From CBFDCQ01 sp965603355 (GTDB lineage Bacteria > Hydrogenedentota > CAZGCA01 > CBFDCQ01): a stretch of DNA of 52,014 nucleotides. Position 1 is the stretch's first letter. Each line of letters opens with the position of its first letter. Location: positions 1-52,014 of the forward strand of contig CBFDCQ010000014.1 of assembly GCA_965603355.1 (NCBI GenBank), written 5' to 3'. Shown here in pieces: positions 7,611 through 14,311 of the stretch. The notes beneath the pieces are model-generated. The model worked only from the letters and a program-made list of their open reading frames with translations, did not search any database and had not been told where the DNA came from. A program made the position numbers and the translations under genes.

Positions 7611-8531
7611 CTATTCGACGCCGGGATAATCTTCCTTGAACTGCCTCAACGCATCTTCCGGTGCGCCGTGCATCAAGTAGAAGCACCCTCGAACCGTCGC
7701 ACTCTCACCGGGCTCGAGGTCGCCAAAGACGGGAAATAGGTGGAAGCATGCCCTTTCGTCGCCGGCATTGATGGAGGCCCAATCGGCGGCCTCGAAGCCG
7801 AGGGCAGTCGTAAACGTGCCGTCTTTACTCTGCACTGCGATAAAGGGGTAGTCGAAAGTTTCAGGGCCGTTTATCCACCATTCCCACTCGATGGGGGTAC
7901 GACCCTTTCGCATGAAGGAAAGATGGATTTCGTCCCGTCCCAACTCCGTCTCTGCGAAGTTGAAGCTTCGGCCCTTGGACCAAAGGTAGGTTCGGTTATA
8001 CAAGCCCATATATCGTCCGACCCTGCCTTTGCCCTCCGAGGGGCTTTTCGTCAGGCCAGGAAAGAACGCAGGCGCGTCGGTGGTTGGAATACATGTGTGC
8101 ACCAGGACACGCTTCAGCGTTTTCTGGGTGGTGTTGGTCAGCGTGTAACGCAGCCGAAGTCCGTTGCCCGTCACGGTGCCCACAAAATCCACTTTGATGC
8201 CTTCGGCGTAATTCCACGTGTACGAGAACGTGTTGTCCGTGACGGTCCAGTGGGCTCCAGGCGCGTTCGGGTCCGGGGAGACCTTGACCTCAAAGAGCGG
8301 TGTGGCGGTGGTCGGCTCTCCGTACAAAACGCCCTCGCAACTTAGGTAGGAGAGCGTATTCCCCGGAAGGTGCGGATGCGAAACACTCAGTCCTCCGGAA
8401 TTGCTGTCCTCCTGGATTGTCACTCTGAGAGTCTTTGTAGGTTGCTCGGTGGTCAAGCGCTGTTCCTGCACCAATGAGCAACCGACCAGAATCGCAACAG
8501 TCAACAGGAGTAATGTATTTCTCTTGCTCAT
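7611..8531 (-). CDS. Putative lipoprotein, beta-rich, unknown function
   Basis: The 306-residue product has an N-terminal lipoprotein signal: MSKRN, a hydrophobic stretch and the lipobox LVGC with the lipidated cysteine at residue 18. The rest is rich in aromatic residues, glycine and threonine and looks all-beta, with a stretch such as YTWNYAEGIKVDFVGTV. This would suit a sugar-binding or mutarotase-like fold, but no catalytic motif was recognised. The start at 8531 is preceded by GGGAGA. It lies 61 bp upstream of the CehA-like gene and is probably co-transcribed with it, so the two may act on the same extracellular substrate. Confidence 0.65.
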   Translation of the reverse strand: MSKRNTLLLLTVAILVGCSLVQEQRLTTEQPTKTLRVTIQEDSNSGGLSVSHPHLPGNTLSYLSCEGVLYGEPTTATPLFEVKVSPDPNAPGAHWTVTDNTFSYTWNYAEGIKVDFVGTVTGNGLRLRYTLTNTTQKTLKRVLVHTCIPTTDAPAFFPGLTKSPSEGKGRVGRYMGLYNRTYLWSKGRSFNFAETELGRDEIHLSFMRKGRTPIEWEWWINGPETFDYPFIAVQSKDGTFTTALGFEAADWASINAGDERACFHLFPVFGDLEPGESATVRGCFYLMHGAPEDALRQFKEDYPGVE

Positions 8532-8901
8532 TTTATTCTCCCTTCATTCTCCCCGTTCATTCTACGCCCCCACCGACCGGCCCCATGCCGTAATGGCCGT
8601 TGCGCCAATGGCCGTACTCTTCAAGAACTCCCGACGATTCTGCGTGCCGCTTATGATAGTGCTCCTCTTTCCTGATTGATGTTAATCGCGATCAATCTGC
8701 GTTCGCAATGCACAATGCGCCTACTCACTGACAACTGCGATCTTCGCCCAGCAGGCGATCTCAAAGTCCCAATCATTGGACGCGTTCAGCAGTTCCAACA
8801 TGATTTCGGAGCCCGCATAGGAAGACAGATCGACCGCGATGTCCCGCCATCCGTCTTCAGTCGTGTCACTACCGACCACGGTCTTCAGGAGTTCGTCTTC
8901 G
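8532..8901. other. Gap holding gene remnants
   Basis: No intact gene lies in this 370-bp stretch. It contains two decayed pieces, both in minus-strand sense: an orphan Tat signal peptide (8562-8662) and the duplicated tail of the ADP-ribosylglycohydrolase-like gene (8668-8909). Confidence 0.7.
8562..8662 (-). pseudogene. Orphan twin-arginine signal peptide remnant
   Basis: The minus strand translates to a segment containing QNRREFLKSTAIGATAITAW, followed by GRSVGA and a stop at 8562-8564. This is a textbook Tat leader (RRxFLK then a small-residue hydrophobic stretch), as found on secreted oxidoreductases and sulfatases. An AGAGGAG ribosome site is present about 4 bases before ATC ATA, where an ATG would be expected, so the start codon appears lost and the mature protein is missing. 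The parent family cannot be named. Confidence 0.6.
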
Positions 8902-8909
8902 TCAGCCTT
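8668..8909 (-). pseudogene. Duplicated 3' end of the ADP-ribosylglycohydrolase-like gene
   Basis: This segment closely matches 10343-10586, covering the last 60 or so codons of the neighbouring gene, its stop region and about 50 bp beyond. Translation gives blocks such as TTEDGWRDIAVDLSSYAG and LLNASNDWDFEIACWAKIA, nearly identical to the intact protein. Homology stops abruptly at 8909, inside the end of the hydrolase gene. The rest of the copied gene is absent, so this is a remnant of an ancient duplication followed by deletion or replacement. Confidence 0.8.
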
Positions 8910-10107
8910 CAAGGTCATCAACGGCGCCGTTGCCGCTCTCATCATCGCGGGCTTGCGTGCGAGACTGAGCGAACAACCATTCAATCAGTTCCGGATCCCG
9001 GTAAGCCCTGTCCCAACTGTAGTGGCCGACGCCGGGGTACTCCGTGTACTTTGGATTCCCGCCAGCATCCCTCAGTGTTTTGACCATCTTTCGCGAGACG
9101 TCCACCGGCACCGTGTCGTCTGCATCACCGTGGAATATCCACAGCGGAAGCTGGGCGAATTTCCTTCCTCGTTCCTCGGCGGCCACGCCTATGGCGATCC
9201 CGCCGGTCGCGCAGATCGGCACTGCAGCGGCAAACCGATCCGGCCGTTCGATGAGGGACAACCAGACGCATTCACCCCCCCAGGACAAGCCCGTCACATA
9301 CTCGCGCCTGGTGTCGATGGAAAACTCCTTTTCCAGACTGTCAAGAATCTCATGCATGGTCCGGATATGAAGCTTCACGACATCGGTCGTTGAGCCTTTT
9401 CCTTCGCTGCTTTTCGACTCCTTGCCCGGAAACTGTGGGGCAACGATGAAACACGGGTTCTTCGCCTGCGCTTCCGGCTTGATCCATTCTCGTACGCAGG
9501 CACTTTCGAGGTTACCCCGGTTGTCGGTGCCGGTTCCTCCGCCACCATGGTGGAAGAGTAGGATTGGATATTTTTTGTCCGGGTTGTAATCCCGGGGAAC
9601 AAACAATCGGTAAGGTATCGTGTCGCCCTCTGAACTCGTCAAGCTCCGCGCTTCGTAGATATCGAACACCGATAGCCGGGCCGCCGCCGAAGCCGCCTCG
9701 GCTGCAGAGAGAGGGGAGCCAACGACAACAGCAGTGACGCCGAGAATGGTGAATTCCCCTTTGATTTCTTTATCGACGACTGTGCCCTCGAAGTCGGTTT
9801 CATACTCTTCAGTCTCCCCGAAGAAGAAGCTGAAGCTCACAGCATCGCCTTTCGACACGACATTCCGGAGTTTCGACGTCCAACCTAGCTCCAAGTCTTT
9901 GACGGTCCCGGTGAGATCCGGATTCACGGAGACAATGTGCTTCCCCTTCTCCTCCCCCTTTCCCCAATCCGACGTCAGCTCCCACGTTCCGATGATAGGA
10001 TTCTTCTTTTCATCGGGATTCTCCGCACATCCAGAGAGGGGGACAACTATCGATAGTGCGATTGCTATGGCTATAGCGCCAAATCCAGATCCAAACTTTG
10101 GGCTCAT
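8902..10107 (-). CDS. Lipoprotein alpha/beta hydrolase (PHB-depolymerase/prolyl-oligopeptidase-like)
   Basis: The 401-residue product has a lipobox LSGC (lipidated Cys about residue 27). A small beta domain (about 38-125, starting GTWELTSDW) resembles those fused to extracytoplasmic hydrolases. The catalytic domain (about 140-380) has an oxyanion motif HHGGGG, nucleophile elbow GLSWGG, acid HGDADDTVP and a histidine in VGHYSW. A complete Ser-Asp-His triad is therefore visible; the substrate is probably an ester of a polysaccharide or polymer. The start at 10107 follows AGGAGA by 8 bases. The last codons and the TGA stop at 8902-8904 lie inside the duplicated tail of another gene, so the C-terminus (after about FAQSRTQARDD) may be a recombination product. 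Confidence 0.82.
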   Translation of the reverse strand: MSPKFGSGFGAIAIAIALSIVVPLSGCAENPDEKKNPIIGTWELTSDWGKGEEKGKHIVSVNPDLTGTVKDLELGWTSKLRNVVSKGDAVSFSFFFGETEEYETDFEGTVVDKEIKGEFTILGVTAVVVGSPLSAAEAASAAARLSVFDIYEARSLTSSEGDTIPYRLFVPRDYNPDKKYPILLFHHGGGGTGTDNRGNLESACVREWIKPEAQAKNPCFIVAPQFPGKESKSSEGKGSTTDVVKLHIRTMHEILDSLEKEFSIDTRREYVTGLSWGGECVWLSLIERPDRFAAAVPICATGGIAIGVAAEERGRKFAQLPLWIFHGDADDTVPVDVSRKMVKTLRDAGGNPKYTEYPGVGHYSWDRAYRDPELIEWLFAQSRTQARDDESGNGAVDDLEG

Positions 10108-10181
10108 TTTCGGTTCTCCTGTGCATCTTGCTCGCCAATTCGTACGGTACACCTATTGGCCGACATTTCCCATATGGAACC

Positions 10182-10325
10182 GACCTCTGCCATCTGAAAC
10201 GTGACGTACCGTGCGTGGGTGACGACCTTAGCGCCAATCGTGATCAGCTTTTCCCTCAACGTCGTCAGCGACCAGTGCTTGACGCTTCGAGGCAGCGCCA
10301 GCCTGCGAAGGAAGTTGCCCAAGCT
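10182..10325 (-). pseudogene. C-terminal fragment of an IS1380-type transposase
   Basis: A 47-residue stretch reads NFLRRLALPRSVKHWSLTT followed by LREKLITIGAKVV and HARYVTFQMAEV. This strongly resembles the end of the DDE domain of IS1380-family transposases. An in-frame stop lies just upstream and the homology breaks after AEV, so neither a full transposase nor element ends survive. It sits between the ADP-ribosylglycohydrolase-like gene and the hydrolase, showing past insertion activity in this block. The family name comes from memory of the motif and should be confirmed by search. Confidence 0.65.
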
Positions 10326-10342
10326 TTATGCCAATGTTCCAC

Positions 10343-10586
10343 TTTCTTGAGTGATGTTAATCGCGATCAAACTGCGTTCACAACACGTAATGTGGCCTAC
10401 TCGCTGATAATGGCGATCTTCGCCCAGCAGGCAATCTCAAAGGCCCAGTCATTGGACGCGTTCAGCAGTTCCAACATGATTTCGGAGCCCGCGTACGCGG
10501 ACAGATCAACCGCGATGTCCCGCCATCCGTCTTCAGTCGTGCCGCTGTCGACCTCGGTCTTCAGGAGCTCTTTTCCGTCAGCCTTA
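10343..10586. repeat. Source copy of the 240-bp direct repeat
   Basis: This is the tail of the intact ADP-ribosylglycohydrolase-like gene plus about 54 bp downstream, and it corresponds to 8668-8909. Shared landmarks are TGTTAATCGCGATCAA just outside the stop codon and GTCAGCCTT at the far end. The two copies are 1.67 kb apart in the same orientation. Confidence 0.8.
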
Positions 10587-12118
10587 ACGATGAGCAACCA
10601 GTCTAATCCTTCAATGTGTCCTACGGCTAGCTGCAGTTGCGTTTTGCCGCTGGGGATCTTCACGCGTTTAGACAGGGTACATGGGACTTCCTGGCTCTCC
10701 GGATGTGTAACCAGGACGTTTTCCCGTTCAAGCAATTTGTTGTGAAGACCGAAATACTCGTTACTATTGCAATCCTTAACCTTCCACCCTGGGGCAATCT
10801 TGCCGACGGCCTCGTCCAGATCCTGCACATCTGCATATTTTTCCACTTCCTCCTCTGCGGGTGGCGGGTCGATATGCACAAGCTCTTCTTCCGTGAAGCG
10901 GCTGTTCGCAATCGGGCCGGGTTCCCAACATTGCTCCAGAGCACTCGGTTTCGGTTCCTCGACCGGTATGACAAAGGTTTCGCGGCCCTCATCGTCTCTC
11001 TCGACACGACCGCCCTCCCTCATAATGGCTGCGCGCGCCAACGATTCGCAGACATGCACGAGGATAGGAAAACTGTAGGGCGTATGGCTGAACTTGCCCT
11101 CCTCGTTAAGCGCAGAGGTGAACCGGTCAGGCAGGTTTGAGAATCCCAGGGAAGTGAACAGAACACCGGCAGCGTTGGATGGGTTACAGTCGGAGTCCTG
11201 CCCGCAACGCGTCGAGATGATGACGGTCTCGTCCAGGTCACCCTCACCATAGAGCAATCCCATGACGATGTATGCACCATTGATTTTCGCATCGATATTG
11301 AAGTCTTCGCGTTTATCGCCACAACTGGCACGACGGTACTCCGGGTTGTCGTTGTACTTCTCTTCGATCAGCTGCCATGTCGCCTGCCAGTCGTCCGGGT
11401 TCTCCTTGTACCATTTCAGGACATCGGAGATACACTCGTGGAACTGACTTCCCTCCGGAACGCATTCGAGTCCGGCTCGCACGACCTTTTCCATGTCGGT
11501 TTCAAAGAATGCCTCGGAATACATGCCGGCGACGAATTGGCCTCCGTACAGACCGTCGCCGTAGTTCATGACTCGTCCGAAGATCTCGCCAAGCCGTATG
11601 CCGCTGTTTGGCAGTCCCGGCGAGATGAGGCCCGCGTAATCCGCTTCGATCTGATAGTCAATATCGTCGGCGTGCTTGTTGAACTGCGGGTGACCGGAGT
11701 CGGGCGGTGCAATACCGTTTCGCACGTTCTCACGCCCAAATACGTTCGCATGCCACAACATGTAGCCGCTGTTGGCGAAATCTATCCCCGCCTGCCGGGT
11801 CGATACGTCCAAACCATACAACTCCAGCGTCCTCAGGAACGTCATCTCGACGTAGATATCGTCCTGCATGAACTGGTTAACCTTGTCCGGTTTCCACTCC
11901 GGCATTCTTTCTTCCGGAATGATAGTGCCCCTGTACTGGAATTCCGTTGGGCCGCCCCACCCGACGCCGACCATCTGGCCAATCCAGCCTGCTTTCATCT
12001 TGTCGACATACTCCTCGACAGGAATACGCCGGAATTCCTGACTCTGCGCTGACGCGACTGACATCTGCAACGGGAGCACAAGCATCGCTACGACTATTAC
12101 TACTCCTAACTTACGCAT
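10397..12118 (-). CDS. Secreted ADP-ribosylglycohydrolase-family protein
   Basis: The 573-residue product carries a signal peptide (MRKLGVVIVVAMLVLPLQ, cleavage near SVASAQ). The main domain (about 30-390) belongs to the ADP-ribosylglycohydrolase fold. It has an early GxxxG segment (KAGWIGQMVGVGWGG), QDDIYVEMTFLR, DDIDYQIEADYAGL and the late metal-site motif GQDSDCNPSNAAGVL. Family members remove ADP-ribose using two magnesium ions, but secreted homologues are uncharacterised and may act on glycans. The C-terminal 130 residues look like an appended beta domain; its last part is duplicated at 8668-8909. The ATG at 12118 is 7 bases from AAGGAG; another ATG two codons earlier is too close. It is the first gene after the promoter at 12192-12220. 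Confidence 0.83.
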   Translation of the reverse strand: MRKLGVVIVVAMLVLPLQMSVASAQSQEFRRIPVEEYVDKMKAGWIGQMVGVGWGGPTEFQYRGTIIPEERMPEWKPDKVNQFMQDDIYVEMTFLRTLELYGLDVSTRQAGIDFANSGYMLWHANVFGRENVRNGIAPPDSGHPQFNKHADDIDYQIEADYAGLISPGLPNSGIRLGEIFGRVMNYGDGLYGGQFVAGMYSEAFFETDMEKVVRAGLECVPEGSQFHECISDVLKWYKENPDDWQATWQLIEEKYNDNPEYRRASCGDKREDFNIDAKINGAYIVMGLLYGEGDLDETVIISTRCGQDSDCNPSNAAGVLFTSLGFSNLPDRFTSALNEEGKFSHTPYSFPILVHVCESLARAAIMREGGRVERDDEGRETFVIPVEEPKPSALEQCWEPGPIANSRFTEEELVHIDPPPAEEEVEKYADVQDLDEAVGKIAPGWKVKDCNSNEYFGLHNKLLERENVLVTHPESQEVPCTLSKRVKIPSGKTQLQLAVGHIEGLDWLLIVKADGKELLKTEVDSGTTEDGWRDIAVDLSAYAGSEIMLELLNASNDWAFEIACWAKIAIISE

Positions 12119-12309
12119 AACCATACTCCTTTCTTTAATCCGACATTCCCCATATTGATTCGCCCGCGACCACCACGGGCAGATCTTAGTTATTATATGC
12201 TCATTAATCGATCCGGTCAATGCCTCATGCTGTATGTCTTCAGAACATCTGGGATAGTTGGGTGCTTGAAGCAGCCCTCACACGTGGCGGGGCTACCAGA
12301 CGCTCCCTC
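12119..12309. other. Promoter-bearing leader of the exported-protein block
   Basis: No gene was found. It carries the minus-strand promoter at 12192-12220. A short sequence CCGACATTCCCCATAT (about 12142-12157) is nearly repeated at about 10163-10178 before the hydrolase gene, and may be a shared regulatory or insertion-related motif. Confidence 0.5.
12192..12220 (-). promoter_or_regulatory. Strong sigma70-type promoter of the exported-protein block
   Basis: On the minus strand TTGACC (12215-12220) and a perfect TATAAT (12192-12197) are spaced by exactly 17 bp. The predicted transcript starts near 12185, about 65 bases before the ATG at 12118. Confidence 0.7.
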
Positions 12310-12417
12310 TCCTGCCATTGAGTTTGCCATTGGATTTGGCGATCATAGAGCGACATAAACGACCTTAACTTTCCTTAAAGGCCTTATATCGCGTTCCCTA
12401 CGCGCTTTCACATGGCA
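12310..12417. repeat. Repeat B, right copy
   Basis: It matches 5567-5686, in the same orientation, but lacks about 20 bp, so the long inverted repeat of the left copy is only partly preserved (9 bp). It leads without a gap into the tRNA-like sequence at 12402-12451. In the left copy the tRNA-like part stops after the anticodon arm. Confidence 0.7.
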
Positions 12418-12451
12418 GAGGTAGGGGGTTCGAGTCCCTCATCGCCCATCA
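12402..12451 (+). pseudogene. 3' half of a second tRNA-Val(CAC)-like gene
   Basis: Anticodon loop TTCACAT and 3' strand GGCAG are followed by a variable loop, a T-arm GGGGG-TTCGAGT-CCCTC and an acceptor strand ATCGCCC. It ends in ATCA where a functional tRNA gene would have ACCA. The T-arm differs from the intact tRNA at 890-966, so this is not a copy of it. No 5' half that could pair is present: the upstream bases belong to repeat B. It looks like the displaced end of an original tRNA gene. Confidence 0.65.
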
Positions 12452-12479
12452 GTCCTCCAGACGGGTCGGAATCCTCCTG

Positions 12480-13280
12480 TCACTCATCCCGTTCTGCGGC
12501 GAGGCGTTGGCGGCCGTACTCGAACTGTTCCTGCACGAGGTCCGATGTGCTGTCCCAGACGCGGTCCTCGAAAGAGCGCTGTTTGAGCGTCCTGAGGAAG
12601 CCTTCGAACTGTTCGAAGTACGAGCCGTAGATGTGGTATGAGTTGGCGCAATGGACGTACTCGCCGACAGCTATCGTTTTCCCGAGGCGTTCCGATATGG
12701 CGCTCGCGACATCCTTCTGCAGCTCCGTGAAGGCGAACATGTTCATGAAGGCCGCTTTGAACGCGTCGTTCGACCGGATTGATACCTGCAGGACCAGCCG
12801 GTCGTCGTTGTCGATCCGGAACCACATTCTCTGGAGACACGCGGGATCGTCCACAGTGGGATCGACCGAGGGATTCCACGTTGTAGCCTGGGCGCGACGC
12901 GAGTAAGGCGTCTCGGACAGCTTGTCTATCACGTACTGAATCTGGTCGATGGTCTTGCCGTCAATCTCGTACGCGCGAAGACGTTGGTGGTACGTGTAGG
13001 ACCATTTGCCCTCCTCCGGCGAGACCCAGTGGTCGTGCACGCCGTCAACGACCTCCTGCCGGTATATCTCCAGGTCGTCGAGACCGCCGGGGAACGCCCT
13101 GTGGATGCGCGGTTCGCTGAACGGTTCCTCGACAACGAGCAGCGCGGTGCAATCTTTGCTTGTCGGGTCGGTAGGTTTGTCGTACTCGGTGCGGAACGCG
13201 TCGCCCTTCTCCCAGCACTCGACGATGGACCGTTCCCACACCTCGGGCAATGTCTTACCTGTTACGGAAATGTATCGCAT
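12480..13280 (-). CDS. Thymidylate-synthase-family protein (divergent ThyA)
   Basis: The 266-residue protein keeps the marks of the ThyA fold: SRRAQATTW (phosphate-binding arginines), catalytic cysteine in DDPACLQRMWF (about 158), RSNDAFKAAFMNMFAFTEL and the late NSYHIYGSY. Canonical ThyA has PPCH, RSxDxxLGxPFN and HxY at these places, so the active site is recognisable but divergent, closer to archaeal ThyA-like proteins. Expected chemistry is methylation of dUMP with methylene-tetrahydrofolate, though a related dCMP hydroxymethylase cannot be excluded. It starts 12 bp after hypE and is probably the last gene of the hyp operon. Its 3' end abuts the tRNA remnant that closes the accessory region. 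Confidence 0.78.
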   Translation of the reverse strand: MRYISVTGKTLPEVWERSIVECWEKGDAFRTEYDKPTDPTSKDCTALLVVEEPFSEPRIHRAFPGGLDDLEIYRQEVVDGVHDHWVSPEEGKWSYTYHQRLRAYEIDGKTIDQIQYVIDKLSETPYSRRAQATTWNPSVDPTVDDPACLQRMWFRIDNDDRLVLQVSIRSNDAFKAAFMNMFAFTELQKDVASAISERLGKTIAVGEYVHCANSYHIYGSYFEQFEGFLRTLKQRSFEDRVWDSTSDLVQEQFEYGRQRLAAERDE

Positions 13281-13292
13281 AATTCCCCCTGA

Positions 13293-14309
13293 TCAGCAGA
13301 TTCGCGGCAACTGGTCGCCCGCAAGCATTGTGATCAACCGCGAGCCGCCGACCGCCGTGCGCAAAACGACCTCGCCGGGGTTGTCCGCGCCGATCTCGCC
13401 GATGACCTCGGCATCCTTGCCCAGATCGTCGCCGCGCAGAGCGTTACGGACCTCGTCGGCAATGCCGCCGTCTACGACCATCACCACTTTACCCTCGTTT
13501 GCGAGATACAACGGATCAAACCCCAGTATCTCGCATGTTCCTCTAACCTCGTCCCGAACCGGCACCTTTTCTTCCCAGATGCTCACCGAAACGCGTGCGG
13601 TTTCCGCCATCTCGCACAGTACCGTGGCCAACCCGCCGCGTGTCGGGTCGCGCATGAACCTGACGCCGTCAAACCGTTCGAGAACGTCACTGATAAGGTT
13701 ATTGAGCGGCGCACAGTCGCTCTTGAGCCCGCTCAACTTCAGCCCGAGGTCCTGCCGCGCGGCAAGTACGGCTATAGCATGATCGCCTATTGTGCCGCTG
13801 ATGATCACGCGGTCGCCGGGCGATATCTTATCGATACCGAGATCTCTTCCGTCCGGCAGCAGACCGACGCCCGACGTGTTGATGAAAAGCTGGTCGGCAC
13901 CGCCCGATTCGACGACTTTCGTGTCGCCGGTCACGAGGGATACGCCCGCTGTCTGGCACGCCTCGGCCATCGAGTCGGTCACGCGGTCCAGCACGCTCCG
14001 TTCCAGACCCTCCTCAATGATGAGCGCGCACGATATGTAGAGAGGTTCGGCGCCCATCACCGCCAGGTCGTTCACGGTGCCGTACACCGCCAGTTTGCCT
14101 ATGTCGCTTCCGGGAAAGAAGAGCGGTTTCACGACGTAGGAGTCGGTCGTAAAACAGATGCGGTTCGACCCGACCTGCACGCGCGCGGAATCGTCCAACT
14201 CCGCCAGCACCGGATCGGGGAACTTCGCAAGGAAGCCCTCGTTGACCAGGTTGCGGGTGAGCTTGCCACCGCTGCCGTGCGCCAGTATGATTTTGTCGTC
14301 GGCATCCAT
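13293..14309 (-). CDS. hypE: Hydrogenase maturation factor HypE
   Basis: The 338-residue protein dehydrates the carbamoyl group passed from HypF to its C-terminal cysteine. This makes the thiocyanate from which the cyanide ligands of the Ni-Fe hydrogenase iron are built. The PurM-like ATP-binding fold is visible in HGSGGK near the start, DDSARV, and DPTRGGLATVL (about 223). The protein ends exactly in PRIC, the motif whose cysteine is modified. The ATG at 14309 is 2 bases after the hypD stop. The length is normal for the family. No hydrogenase structural genes are in the window. Confidence 0.96.
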   Translation of the reverse strand: MDADDKIILAHGSGGKLTRNLVNEGFLAKFPDPVLAELDDSARVQVGSNRICFTTDSYVVKPLFFPGSDIGKLAVYGTVNDLAVMGAEPLYISCALIIEEGLERSVLDRVTDSMAEACQTAGVSLVTGDTKVVESGGADQLFINTSGVGLLPDGRDLGIDKISPGDRVIISGTIGDHAIAVLAARQDLGLKLSGLKSDCAPLNNLISDVLERFDGVRFMRDPTRGGLATVLCEMAETARVSVSIWEEKVPVRDEVRGTCEILGFDPLYLANEGKVVMVVDGGIADEVRNALRGDDLGKDAEVIGEIGADNPGEVVLRTAVGGSRLITMLAGDQLPRIC

Positions 14310-14311
14310 AA

